Part shown: positions 27,130 through 34,652 of the stretch, one piece after another
How the letters are laid out: each line of letters starts with the position of its first letter
How positions within the stretch are numbered: the stretch's first letter is position 1
From: AC-32 sp963717475
GTDB lineage: Bacteria > Actinomycetota > Thermoleophilia > Gaiellales > Gaiellaceae
Direction: 5' to 3'
NCBI GenBank assembly: GCA_963717475.1
Contig: OY970337.1
Location: 1-64,000, forward strand
DNA length: 64,000 nt
Program-made: the position numbers and the translations under genes
Notes under the pieces: generated by a model
What the model saw: the letters and a program-made list of their open reading frames with translations, nothing else
Told to the model about the DNA's origin: nothing
Database searches by the model: none

Positions 27130-27235
27130 TGCGCCGCCCCTCACGCTTGTTGCTCTTGTAGCGAGCCTGTGGGAAGATCGGAGGCGTGTCCCCCGTCATG
27201 AGTACGGGGTCGCGCAACCGAAAGAGGGAGCCAAG
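27130..27235 (+). other. leader before the repeat-protein gene, with hairpin
   Basis: 106 bases without a gene. CCCCGT (27191-27196) can pair with ACGGGG (27204-27209) to form a small hairpin in the leader. A TTGTTG at 27147-27152 is a possible -35 box, but no good -10 box follows at 17 bases. AGAGGGAG at about 27222-27229 is a good ribosome-binding site for the next gene. Confidence 0.4.
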
Positions 27236-28468
27236 ATGGCACAGAGCAAAGCAAGGCTCGTGGAGACGCCGCCGAGCGCAGAGCGCGGTGTCACGGCCAC
27301 CCTCTCGCGCTCGGATATCGAGGAGACGCTGAAGTCGGCCGACGGGCCGGCGCTGCTCACCCTCGACATCGCCCGCCGTACGGGCGACGAAGGCGACGTG
27401 GAGGCACACACCCTCGAGGTCGAGCTGGAGAAGCCGGACCTCGAGGAGATCCTACGCACCGCAACAGGCGATGCAATCGAGCTTCGATTCGACGGAACCG
27501 AGCTCGACCAGGCACTCGACAGCGACGTGGATGCGCACGGCCTGCGTCAGAAGGCGCTGATCCTGAGCGTCGCGGCGGCCACTGCCGCCGGCGTGGCCGG
27601 CCAGGCGCGCGCGATGCCGGTCGTCGAGGGCGGCGGAGCGGCCACAGCTGCCGTCGCTGCTCCGATGAGCGACGTCGTCAGCGGCGGTCCTGCAGCCGCA
27701 CAGGCAGCAGGCGCGCAGTTCGCGAGTGACGTGGTCAGCGGCGGTCCTGCCGGCGCACAGGCGGCAGAGGCACAGTTCGCAAGCGACGTCGTCAGCGGCG
27801 GCCCAGCAGGCGCACAGGCCTCGGAGTCGCAGCTCGCAGCCGCGATGACCGGCGGCGCAGAGTGGCCGCGCGAAGCGGCAGCAGCGTCGCAGGAGCAGAC
27901 ACCGCTCGTCAGTGACGTGTCCGGTGGCGGTCCCGCAGGCGCACAGGCCGCGGAGTCGCAGTTCGCGAGCGACGTCGTGAGCGGCGGTCCCGCAGGCGCA
28001 CAGGCCTCGGAGTCGCAGCTCGCAGCCGCGATGACCGGCGGCGCAGAGTGGCCGCGGGAAGCGGCAGCAGCGTCGCAGGAGCAGACACCGCTCGTCAGTG
28101 ACGTGTCCGGTGGCGGTCCCGCAGGCGCACAGGCCGCGGAGTCGCAGTTCGCGAGTGACGTCGTGAGCGGCGGTCCCGCAGGCGCACAGGCCTCGGAGTC
28201 AGAGCTCACAGCCGCGATGACCGGCGGCGCAGAGTGGCCGCGCGAAGCGGCCGCGGAGGCGACCGCGCAGACCCCGCTCGTCAGCGACGTGGCCGGTGGC
28301 GGTCCCGCGACTGCCCCGTCGAGCGTCGAGGCAGCAAGCGGCGGAGGCGGGATCTCGATCTCGTCGGCCGACGCAGAGGCTGCTGCGGTGGGAGCTGGGC
28401 TGATGCTCCTCATCACCGGAGCCGGTATCACTGCGATTCGCCGGCAGAAGCCGCCGACGCCCGCCTAG
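27236..28468 (+). CDS. Ala/Gly-rich tandem-repeat protein with membrane anchor, unknown function
   Basis: I do not recognise this 410-residue protein. Residues 1-105 form a charged domain with two related segments, SRSDIEETLKSADGPALLTL and EKPDLEEILRTATGDAIELR. A hydrophobic stretch follows (ALILSVAAATAAGVAGQARA), like an internal signal or TM segment. Residues about 143-360 are repeats built on SDVVSGGPAGAQAAESQFA, alternating with a longer unit containing AMTGGAEWPREAAAASQEQ; the compound unit is 62 residues (186 bases) and is nearly identical in successive copies. The C terminus has a TM helix (AAAVGAGLMLLITGAGITAI) and a short basic tail. It has its own ribosome-binding site and a terminator. 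A surface- or membrane-associated structural role is a guess. Its place between map and infA is odd. Confidence 0.85.
   Translation: MAQSKARLVETPPSAERGVTATLSRSDIEETLKSADGPALLTLDIARRTGDEGDVEAHTLEVELEKPDLEEILRTATGDAIELRFDGTELDQALDSDVDAHGLRQKALILSVAAATAAGVAGQARAMPVVEGGGAATAAVAAPMSDVVSGGPAAAQAAGAQFASDVVSGGPAGAQAAEAQFASDVVSGGPAGAQASESQLAAAMTGGAEWPREAAAASQEQTPLVSDVSGGGPAGAQAAESQFASDVVSGGPAGAQASESQLAAAMTGGAEWPREAAAASQEQTPLVSDVSGGGPAGAQAAESQFASDVVSGGPAGAQASESELTAAMTGGAEWPREAAAEATAQTPLVSDVAGGGPATAPSSVEAASGGGGISISSADAEAAAVGAGLMLLITGAGITAIRRQKPPTPA
27782..28309 (+). repeat. 186-bp tandem repeat inside the repeat-protein gene
   Basis: Units begin at 27782, 27968 and 28154. The first two differ at only about four of 186 bases, so they duplicated recently; the third is close for its first 130 bases and then degrades. 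Shorter 57-base sub-units (SDVVSGGPAGAQ-type) begin upstream near 27668. All units keep the reading frame. Confidence 0.9.
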
Positions 28469-28485
28469 CGAGAGAGAAACGACAA

Positions 28486-28514
28486 GCGAGGGCCCTGGAA
28501 CGCAGGGCCCTCGC
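28486..28514 (+). terminator. intrinsic-type terminator after the repeat-protein gene
   Basis: GCGAGGGCCCTG (28486-28497) and CAGGGCCCTCGC (28503-28514) form a perfect 12-bp stem with a five-base loop, followed by CGTCTTTCGTC. It lies 18 bases after the stop codon and should end the secY-adk-map run before infA. Confidence 0.8.
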
Positions 28515-28641
28515 CGTCTTTCGTCCCAGAAGTCCAGGCGCAACGGTCGAAATCCGTTTGCTACCATTGACACCCGCGGCGACAGGCCGTGCTTTTTTGT
28601 GTCCCCAACCGCGCTCGGCGAGCGCGGTTTCTGTGAGGTAG
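28515..28641 (+). promoter_or_regulatory. putative promoter and hairpin leader of the infA-rpoA operon
   Basis: TACCAT at 28562-28567 (in the context GCTACCAT, the same as the rpsL -10 box) is the likely -10 element; its -35 region is poor. The leader contains a TTTTTT run (about 28592-28597) and a hairpin ACCGCGCTC-GGC-GAGCGCGGT (28608-28628) that ends just before TGAGGTAG and the infA start, so it may limit access to the start. No known riboswitch was recognised. Confidence 0.4.
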
Positions 28642-28866
28642 ATGGCTCAAAAAGAAGAGAAAATCGAGGTCGAAGGCGAGATCGTCGAGTCGCTCCCGAG
28701 CACGATGTTCCGGGTGCAGATCGACGGGATGGACCAGACGGTCCTGGCCACGATCTCCGGAAAGATGCGCAAGCACTACATCCGCATCCTCCCGGGCGAC
28801 AAAGTGAAGGTCGAGCTCTCGCCGTACGACCTGACGAGGGGAAGGATCACGTACCGCCACCGATGA
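28642..28866 (+). CDS. infA: translation initiation factor IF-1
   Basis: IF-1 binds the A site of the 30S subunit during initiation. The 74-residue protein is a single S1/OB domain with EGEIVESLPSTMFRVQ, GKMRKHYIRILPGDKVKVEL and DLTRGRITYR, as in other actinobacteria. ATG 28642 follows GTGAGGTAG. Its TGA overlaps the ATG of rpmJ. Confidence 0.97.
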   Translation: MAQKEEKIEVEGEIVESLPSTMFRVQIDGMDQTVLATISGKMRKHYIRILPGDKVKVELSPYDLTRGRITYRHR

Positions 28867-28976
28867 AAGTCCGAGCATCAGTCAAGCCCATGTGCGAGCG
28901 CTGCCGCGTGATCAAGCGGCACGGCAAGACCATGGTCATCTGCACCAATCCACGCCACAAGCAGAGGCAGGGTTAG
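28863..28976 (+). CDS. rpmJ: 50S ribosomal protein L36, zinc type
   Basis: This 37-residue protein has the three cysteines and one histidine of the zinc-binding L36 (CERCRVIKRHGK, then ICTNPRHKQRQG). It overlaps infA by four bases (ATGA) and precedes rpsM by four bases, the standard alpha-cluster order. Confidence 0.96.
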   Translation: MKVRASVKPMCERCRVIKRHGKTMVICTNPRHKQRQG

Positions 28977-28980
28977 CCCC

Positions 28981-29364
28981 ATGGCCCGTATCGCCGGAGT
29001 CAACATCCCCAACCAGAAGCGGCTCGAGATCGGCCTGACCTACATCTACGGCATCGGCCAGTCGACCGCGAAGAAGATCTGCGCGGACACCGGCCTCTCG
29101 ACCGACGAGAAGGTCAAGGACCTGACCGACGAAGAGGTCACGAAGCTCCGTGAGTACATCGACGGCAACCTCCAAGTCGAGGGCGACCTCCGCCGCGAGC
29201 GCCAGCAGTCGATCAAGCGCCTGCAGGAGATCGGCGCGTACCGCGGGGTCCGCCATCGCCGCGGCCTGCCCACGAAGGGCCAGCGCACGAAGACGAACGC
29301 GCGCACGCGCAAGGGCCCGAAGAAGACCGTCGGCCGCGGCAAGAAGGCTCCGTCTAAGACGTAA
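28981..29364 (+). CDS. rpsM: 30S ribosomal protein S13
   Basis: S13 contacts the P-site tRNA and L5 across the subunit interface. The 127-residue product has ARIAGVNIPNQKRLEIGLTY, the helix-hairpin-helix region and the C-terminal RGLPTKGQRTKTNARTRKGP. ATG 28981; TAATG links it to rpsK. Confidence 0.97.
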   Translation: MARIAGVNIPNQKRLEIGLTYIYGIGQSTAKKICADTGLSTDEKVKDLTDEEVTKLREYIDGNLQVEGDLRRERQQSIKRLQEIGAYRGVRHRRGLPTKGQRTKTNARTRKGPKKTVGRGKKAPSKT

Positions 29365-29768
29365 TGGCGCCCCCGCGTAGACAAGCGACCCGAGGTCGCA
29401 CGCGCCGCCGCGTGCGCAAGAACATCGCGATCGGCCAGGCGCACATCAAGACCTCGTTCAACAACACGATCGTGTCCCTGACCGACACCGACGGGAACGT
29501 GATCGCGTGGGAGTCCGCCGGCTCGGCCGGGTTCAAGGGCTCGCGCAAGTCGACGCCGTTCGCGGCGCAGGTCACCGCAGACGCCTGCGCGCGGAAAGGC
29601 ATGGAGCACGGCCTCCAGAAGGTCGAGGTCTTCGTCAAGGGCCCGGGCGCCGGGCGCGAGACGGCGATCCGCTCGCTGCAGGCGGCCGGCCTCGAGATCC
29701 TCGGCGTCAAGGACGTCACCCCGCAGGCCCACAACGGCGTTCGCCCGAAGAAGCGGAGGCGCGTCTAG
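29364..29768 (+). CDS. rpsK: 30S ribosomal protein S11
   Basis: S11 lies on the platform near the mRNA exit. The 134-residue product has SFNNTIVSLTDTDGNVIAWE, KSTPFAAQVTADACARK and the C-terminal DVTPQAHNGVRPKKRRRV motif. TAG shares a base with the GTG start of rpsD. Confidence 0.97.
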   Translation: MAPPRRQATRGRTRRRVRKNIAIGQAHIKTSFNNTIVSLTDTDGNVIAWESAGSAGFKGSRKSTPFAAQVTADACARKGMEHGLQKVEVFVKGPGAGRETAIRSLQAAGLEILGVKDVTPQAHNGVRPKKRRRV

Positions 29769-30388
29769 TGGCGAGAGACCGCTCCCCCAAGTGCAAGCAG
29801 TGCCGCCGCGAGGGCATGAAGCTCTTCCTCAAAGGCGAGCGCTGCCTGACCGAGAAGTGCGCCATCGAGCGCCGCAGCTACCCGCCGGGCGAGCACGGCC
29901 GCGGCCGCATCAAGCAGTCGGAGTACCTGCTCCAGCTGCGCGAGAAGCAGAAGGCGCGCCGCTACTACGGCCTGCTCGAGAAGCAGTTCCGCACGTACTA
30001 CGCGAAGGCCGCCAAGGGCTCCGGCATCACCGGCGAGGAGCTGCTGCGGATGCTCGAGACCCGGCTCGACAACGTCGTCTACCGCCTCGGCTTCGCCGCC
30101 TCGCGCGCGCAGGCCCGCCAGCTCGTCCGCCACGGCCACTTCCAGGTCAACGGCCGCCGCGTCAACATCCCGAGCTTCCAAGTGCGGCCCGACGACGTGA
30201 TCATGCTCCGCCAGGGCAGCCCGGCCGAGCAGGTGATCCGCGACGCGACCGACCTGACGGCCTCGGTCACGCCCTGGCTGCAGGCAGACCACGACGGGCT
30301 CACCGGCAAGGTCCTGAAGCTGCCGGAGCGCGCGGAGATCGACACGCCCGTCCAGGAATCGCTGATCGTCGAGCTCTACTCGAAGTAA
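29768..30388 (+). CDS. rpsD: 30S ribosomal protein S4, zinc-finger type
   Basis: S4 nucleates 30S assembly. The 206-residue protein has the N-terminal four-cysteine zinc site (CKQC and CLTEKC), the YGLLEKQFRTYYAKA segment and the S4 RNA-binding motif RLDNVVYRLGFAASRAQARQ with LVRHGHFQVNGRRVNIPS. GTG 29768. The 35 bases to rpoA include an AGAGGAAAGGAC ribosome-binding site. Confidence 0.97.
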   Translation: MARDRSPKCKQCRREGMKLFLKGERCLTEKCAIERRSYPPGEHGRGRIKQSEYLLQLREKQKARRYYGLLEKQFRTYYAKAAKGSGITGEELLRMLETRLDNVVYRLGFAASRAQARQLVRHGHFQVNGRRVNIPSFQVRPDDVIMLRQGSPAEQVIRDATDLTASVTPWLQADHDGLTGKVLKLPERAEIDTPVQESLIVELYSK

Positions 30389-30423
30389 CCCAGCTCAGAG
30401 AAACACCAAGAGGAAAGGACACG

Positions 30424-31404
30424 ATGGCAGTTCGAACCAGCTTGATGGAGTTCCAAGTTCCGCGGATCGTCCACGAAGAGGTCGAGGACAACCGCGGCGT
30501 CTTCGTGATCGAGCCGCTCGACCGCGGCTTCGGCTACACCTTCGGCAACTCGCTGCGCCGCGTGCTGCTCTCGTCCCTCGAGGGCGCCGCCGTCACCTCG
30601 GTCAAGCTCGAGGGCGTCGCGCACGAGTTCACGACGCTTCCGGGCGTCCGCGAGGACGTGACCGACATCCTCCTCAACTTCAAGAACGTGATCTGCCGGC
30701 TGCACGGCGACTCGCCCGAGATCGAGGTGCGCCTGACGAAGAAGGGCGCAGGCGTCGTGAAGGCTTCCGACATCGAGGCCCCCGCGGAGCTCGAGATCCT
30801 CAACCCGGACCTCGAGATCGCGAACCTCTCGGACAAGGGCAAGCTCGAGGTGACGCTCACGATCGGCCGCGGCCGCGGCTATGTCCCTGCCGAGATGAAC
30901 CGCGGGCCGGAGTACACGATCGGCGTGATTCCGATCGACTCGATCTTCTCGCCGGTCAGGCGCGTCTCGTACGACGTCGAGGCCGCCCGCGTCGGGCAGC
31001 GCACCGACTACGACAAGCTCCGGATCGACGTCACGACCGACGGCTCGATCGATCCGCGCGAGTCCATCGGCCAGGCCGCCGAGATCCTCATCCGCCAGCT
31101 CGCGATCTTCACCGACCTCGACCGGATCGAGGGCTTCGGCGAGGCCGCGGTAGCGGAGACCCAGGCCGAGCCGGCGCTCGCGCACGGGATGGAGAACTTC
31201 CCGATCGAGGAGCTCGAGCTCGGCGTGCGCTCGTACAACTGCCTCAAGCGCGTCGGCATCGAGACCATCGGCGACCTCGTCACCAAGACCGAGAACGAGC
31301 TCGCCGCGATCCCGAACTTCGGCAAGAAGTCGATCGAAGAGGTCAAGGAGACGCTCGGCACCCACGGGCTGACGCTTCGCGGCGAGGAGGGCCCGGCCGC
31401 GTGA
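30424..31404 (+). CDS. rpoA: RNA polymerase alpha subunit
   Basis: Alpha dimerises to nucleate RNA polymerase and contacts activators and UP elements. The 326-residue protein has the NTD signature FGYTFGNSLRRVLLSSLEGA and the CTD helix-hairpin-helix region ELELGVRSYNCLKRVGIETI with PNFGKKSIEEVKETL. Lengths of both domains are normal. The end overlaps rplQ by four bases. Confidence 0.98.
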   Translation: MAVRTSLMEFQVPRIVHEEVEDNRGVFVIEPLDRGFGYTFGNSLRRVLLSSLEGAAVTSVKLEGVAHEFTTLPGVREDVTDILLNFKNVICRLHGDSPEIEVRLTKKGAGVVKASDIEAPAELEILNPDLEIANLSDKGKLEVTLTIGRGRGYVPAEMNRGPEYTIGVIPIDSIFSPVRRVSYDVEAARVGQRTDYDKLRIDVTTDGSIDPRESIGQAAEILIRQLAIFTDLDRIEGFGEAAVAETQAEPALAHGMENFPIEELELGVRSYNCLKRVGIETIGDLVTKTENELAAIPNFGKKSIEEVKETLGTHGLTLRGEEGPAA

Positions 31405-31862
31405 GACACCGCCGGTCCGGACGCAAGCTGGGCCGCGACGCCTCGCACCGCAAGGCGCTCTACGCGAACCTCGCGAGCGCGCTGATCGAGCACGGCCGGA
31501 TCAAGACGACGGTCGCGAAGGCCAAGGAGGTCCGGCCGGTCGCCGAGCAGATGATCACGCTCGGCCGCCGCGGCGACGTCCACTCGCGGCGCCAGGCGCT
31601 CAAGCTCCTGCGCTCGCAGGACGTGGTCCACAAGCTCTTCAGCGAGGTCGGGCCGCGCTTCGCCGACCGGCCCGGCGGCTACTCGCGGATCGTCCGCATC
31701 GGCCCGCGCCAGGGCGACGCCGCGGAGATGGTCTACCTCGAGCTGGTCGATCACGTCGCGGAGGCGCGTCCTGTGCGGCGCCGGCGGCGGCCCGAAGCGG
31801 AAGACGCGGAGCCGGAGACCGAGCCGGTCGAGACCGAGCCCGCCCAGACCGAATCGGTCTAG
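31401..31862 (+). CDS. rplQ: 50S ribosomal protein L17 with acidic tail
   Basis: L17 sits at the tunnel exit. The 153-residue product starts RHRRSGRKLGRDASHRKALY and has LIEHGRIKTTVAKAKEVRP. After residue 125 it adds an Arg patch and a Glu/Thr/Pro tail (EPETEPVETEPAQTESV), similar in style to the tails on S5, S17 and L15. The TAG stop shares a CTAG with the stop of the convergent gene. Confidence 0.96.
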   Translation: MRHRRSGRKLGRDASHRKALYANLASALIEHGRIKTTVAKAKEVRPVAEQMITLGRRGDVHSRRQALKLLRSQDVVHKLFSEVGPRFADRPGGYSRIVRIGPRQGDAAEMVYLELVDHVAEARPVRRRRRPEAEDAEPETEPVETEPAQTESV

Positions 31863-32332
31863 GCCGACCCGAGCGCCGCGCTGACGCCGGCGATGACCGC
31901 GCCGCCGATGGTGACGGACGCGAACGAGCGAGCGAAGCTCGTCTCGAAGAACTTCCAGCGCAGGTAGGCGAGCGCCACCAGCTCGAACGCGACGACCACG
32001 ATCGCGAAGAAAATGGCGACGTGGTAGGTCGGGATCAGGAACGGCAGCGTGTGCAGGATGCCGCCGATGAAGGTTCCGACGCCGGTGATCGAGCCGCGGA
32101 CGAGCGGGCTCCCGCGCCCGGTCAGCTCGCCCGTGTCCGACAGGCCCTCGGAGAAGGCCATGCTGATGCCGGCGCCGATGGCCGTGGCGACCCCGGCGAT
32201 GAAGGCGTCGGACGTGTTGTGCGTGTGAAGCGCGATGGCGAAGATCGGCGCGAGGGTCGAGAGAGACCCGTCGATGAGGCCGATCATCGCCGGCTGGACC
32301 CGCTGCAGCAGGAATTGATCGCCCGGGCTCAT
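31859..32332 (-). CDS. VIT/CCC1-like membrane protein
   Basis: The 157-residue protein has about four hydrophobic helices. Its first part, MIGLIDGSLSTLAPIFAIAL followed by AGVATAIGAGISMAFSEGLS, resembles the start of the VIT1/CCC1 family of iron and manganese transporters (DG at the start of TM1, then the G-A-x-S-M-A-x-x-E segment). It lacks the long cytoplasmic metal-binding insert of plant VIT1. Metal transport is thus an inference. ATG 32332 has a TACACT -10 box only seven bases upstream, so the message may be leaderless. Confidence 0.75.
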   Translation of the reverse strand: MSPGDQFLLQRVQPAMIGLIDGSLSTLAPIFAIALHTHNTSDAFIAGVATAIGAGISMAFSEGLSDTGELTGRGSPLVRGSITGVGTFIGGILHTLPFLIPTYHVAIFFAIVVVAFELVALAYLRWKFFETSFARSFASVTIGGAVIAGVSAALGSA

Positions 32333-32339
32333 GAAGTAG

Positions 32340-32345
32340 AGTGTA
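32340..32345 (-). promoter_or_regulatory. -10 element of the VIT-like gene (leaderless)
   Basis: TACACT on the minus strand, in the context GCTACACT, ends seven bases before ATG 32332. This spacing puts the predicted transcription start at or next to the A of the start codon. No ribosome-binding site is present. Confidence 0.5.
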
Positions 32346-32410
32346 GCAAACGATGCGCAAGCATATAGAGCATAAGGCAGGCCTTACAAACGAGGTCAGG
32401 GAAGCCTGAC

Positions 32411-33130
32411 GTGCGGCTGAGGCTAACGCTGGAGTACGACGGCACCGGCTTCCGCGGGTGGGCCGCGCAGCCCGGCCTGCGCACGGTCGAAGGCGTGCTG
32501 CGCGAGGCGCTGGAGCGCGTGTTTCCGGCCTGGTCCGAGCTCGCGATCGCCGGCCGTACCGACACCGGCGTGCACGCGCTGGGGAACGTCGCTTCGGTCG
32601 AGGTCGAAGGAGGGCCGCCCACCGAGCGCGTCGGCGACGCGCTCAATGCGGAGCTCCCGAACGACGTGTCGGTGAGTGAGTCGGCGGAGGCCGCGCCGGA
32701 CTTCCACGCGCGCCACTCGGCGCAGGCGCGCAGCTACGTCTACCGGGTCTACCGGCGCCGCACGCGCTCGGCGTTCGAGTCGCGGCGCGCCTGGTGGTAT
32801 CCGTACCCGCTCGACGAGGAGCGTCTCGGCGAGTCGGCGGACCTACTCCACGGGGAGCACGACTTTCGCGCGTTCACGCCGACCGAGACGCAGCACAGGG
32901 TCTTCGTCCGCACCGTCGAGTCGTGCGTCTGGCACCGCCGCGGAGATGCGCTCGAGCTAGAGATCACGGCCAACTCGTTCCTGCGCCACATGGTGCGGAC
33001 GCTCGTCGGCACGATGCTCGAGCGACCCCCCGAGGAGCTCGCGCGGCTGCTCGAGGGACGTCCCCGGGGGGAGGCTGGCACCACCGCTCCATCGTGGGGC
33101 CTACACCTGGTCTCGGTCCGATACAACTGA
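32411..33130 (+). CDS. truA: tRNA pseudouridine(38-40) synthase
   Basis: TruA isomerises uridines in the anticodon arm of many tRNAs. The 239-residue enzyme has the catalytic-aspartate motif AGRTDTGVHALGN, the ARSYVYRVY segment and the C-terminal NSFLRHMVRTLVGTMLE. It starts at GTG 32411. truA is often the last gene after rplQ in actinobacteria; here the VIT-like gene lies between them on the other strand. Confidence 0.95.
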   Translation: MRLRLTLEYDGTGFRGWAAQPGLRTVEGVLREALERVFPAWSELAIAGRTDTGVHALGNVASVEVEGGPPTERVGDALNAELPNDVSVSESAEAAPDFHARHSAQARSYVYRVYRRRTRSAFESRRAWWYPYPLDEERLGESADLLHGEHDFRAFTPTETQHRVFVRTVESCVWHRRGDALELEITANSFLRHMVRTLVGTMLERPPEELARLLEGRPRGEAGTTAPSWGLHLVSVRYN

Positions 33131-33136
33131 ATCGCC

Positions 33137-34183
33137 GTGTTCAAGCGCGTGGTTGTCGCAGCCACTGCGGCGCTTGCGGTCTCGATGGTGCCCAGCAGCA
33201 CCGTCCGGGGCAGTGCGGTCCCCATGAGCAGCAGCATCGGCGTCCTGCGGATCACGTGGAGTCAGCCGATCCCGAGAGACCTGAGCGGCGTGCGCTACCT
33301 GTTGCTCGACGCGGGCCGAGCCTCGTACGTCGCAGACCTGAAGAGCCGCTATCCGGACCTCCGCGTGCTGGCCTACAAGGACCTTTCCTTCCTGATCGAC
33401 TACTCGCGGGACCCGCTGGGCAACGCGGGCGTGCCCTGGGGCCAGGCCCGCGAGGGCTGGTTTTTGCACGACCGGCGCGGACGGCGCGTCAACTCTGTCC
33501 ACTATCCCAAGGCCTGGTTCGCCGACATCGGCCGGCGGGGCTACCAGCAAGCATGGTCGCGCAACGTGCTCCGCTTCCTCCACGCGGCCCCCTGGGACGG
33601 CGTCTTCATAGACGATGCCCTCGCCGACCCGGGCTGGCACCTGGGGGGCGCTTACCGTCTGCTCGCGCGCTACCCGACGCGCGGCGCATACCGCGCCGCG
33701 GAGCGCGCGCTGCTCGTGAAGGTCGGGCCGGCGTTGAAACGGGCGGGCTACCTGGTGATTGCGAACATCGGCGCAAGCTTCGACCAGGCCGATGTCTGGG
33801 GCGACTGGGCCGGCCTGCTCTCGGGCGTGATGGACGAGCACTTCTTGAAGCTCGGTGAGGATACCGAGCCGGTAGCCACGGGGGCCGACTGGGCGGCCGA
33901 CATAGCCATCGAGCAAGCGGTCGAGCGCGCCGGCCGAATCTTCCTCGCGCTCACGTACGGTCGCAGCCGCGACACCGCCGACCAGGCCTATGTCCGCGCG
34001 TCGTTCCTCCTTTTCAACCGGCCGGACACGGAATCGGCCTCGATCTGGAGCCCGAACGTCACGCCGTCGTCGAGCCTCGACTTCGGGCTCCCGCTCGGGC
34101 GTGCGAGGAAGGTCGGCGGCGTCTGGCGGCGGGCCTTCTCGGGCGGGGTGATCACCGTCGATCCGAGGGACGCGAAGAACTGA
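33137..34183 (+). CDS. secreted putative glycoside hydrolase (GHL15-like)
   Basis: The 348-residue protein starts at GTG 33137 with a signal peptide (VVVAATAALAVSMVPSS). The mature part reads like a TIM-barrel hydrolase of the putative glycosyl-hydrolase-like family 15: a start with ITWSQPIPRDLSG, a YPDLRVLAYKDLSF strand, a WDGVFIDDALADPG segment with two aspartates that could be catalytic, then GVMDEHFLKLGE and FLALTYGRSRDT. The substrate is unknown; an extracellular polysaccharide is likely. It follows truA by six bases, but its role is unrelated. Family call is from motif style only. Confidence 0.65.
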   Translation: MFKRVVVAATAALAVSMVPSSTVRGSAVPMSSSIGVLRITWSQPIPRDLSGVRYLLLDAGRASYVADLKSRYPDLRVLAYKDLSFLIDYSRDPLGNAGVPWGQAREGWFLHDRRGRRVNSVHYPKAWFADIGRRGYQQAWSRNVLRFLHAAPWDGVFIDDALADPGWHLGGAYRLLARYPTRGAYRAAERALLVKVGPALKRAGYLVIANIGASFDQADVWGDWAGLLSGVMDEHFLKLGEDTEPVATGADWAADIAIEQAVERAGRIFLALTYGRSRDTADQAYVRASFLLFNRPDTESASIWSPNVTPSSSLDFGLPLGRARKVGGVWRRAFSGGVITVDPRDAKN

Positions 34184-34199
34184 CGCGAAGAACTAAGGG

Positions 34200-34616
34200 C
34201 TAGAAGCGGTACGAGTGCTTCTTGCTCAGGAAGAAGCCGTGGCCGCTGCGGTTCCTGCAGCGCAGCCCGATCTTGCGGGACAGGCAGTTGAAGCCGCCGG
34301 CTTTCCAGCGGTGGCCGTAGCCGAGCGCCTTCGCGCGCCTGTCGACGGTGGTGTCGCCTGCGCACACCGTCCGCGCCTTGCCGGTCGGGCGCATCTGGTA
34401 GCCGAACTTCCAGTCGAGCGTGCAGCCGCGTGGCTTCGCGGGGGCGGGCTTGAGCCCGCTGAGGATGTCGCAGCGCAGGCTCGGGCCGCCTAGCCCCGGT
34501 TCGTTGCTGTAGGCGCAGCCGATGTTCGATGACGGCATGCGGAAAATGAAAATGGCGGCGCTTGCGCTCCCGGAAAGCGCGAGCAAGAGAGTCGAAGCGA
34601 GGACGACGACGCGCAC
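34200..34616 (-). CDS. small secreted cysteine-containing protein (DUF6636-like)
   Basis: The 138-residue product has a clear signal peptide (VVVLASTLLLALSGSASAA). The mature part begins IFIFRMPSSNIGCAYSNEPG and has six cysteines in the mature region (GCAYS, RCDI, GCTLDW, TVCAGD, NCLS and LRCRN), which suggests disulfides. The FRMPSSNIGCA start resembles the DUF6636 family of actinobacterial secreted proteins. Function is unknown. GTG 34614-34616 is chosen because it opens the signal peptide; longer in-frame readings run antisense to ligA. Confidence 0.75.
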   Translation of the reverse strand: MRVVVLASTLLLALSGSASAAIFIFRMPSSNIGCAYSNEPGLGGPSLRCDILSGLKPAPAKPRGCTLDWKFGYQMRPTGKARTVCAGDTTVDRRAKALGYGHRWKAGGFNCLSRKIGLRCRNRSGHGFFLSKKHSYRF

Positions 34617-34652
34617 GCCGGAATCGTAGTAGAGGCTGGGTAGGATCGGCTC

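Noticed and set aside
27782..28309. CRISPR array
   Set aside because: The repeats are 186 bases, adjacent without spacers, and stay in one reading frame.
28515..28641. Riboswitch before infA
   Set aside because: Only a simple hairpin and a T run are seen; no conserved aptamer core was recognised.
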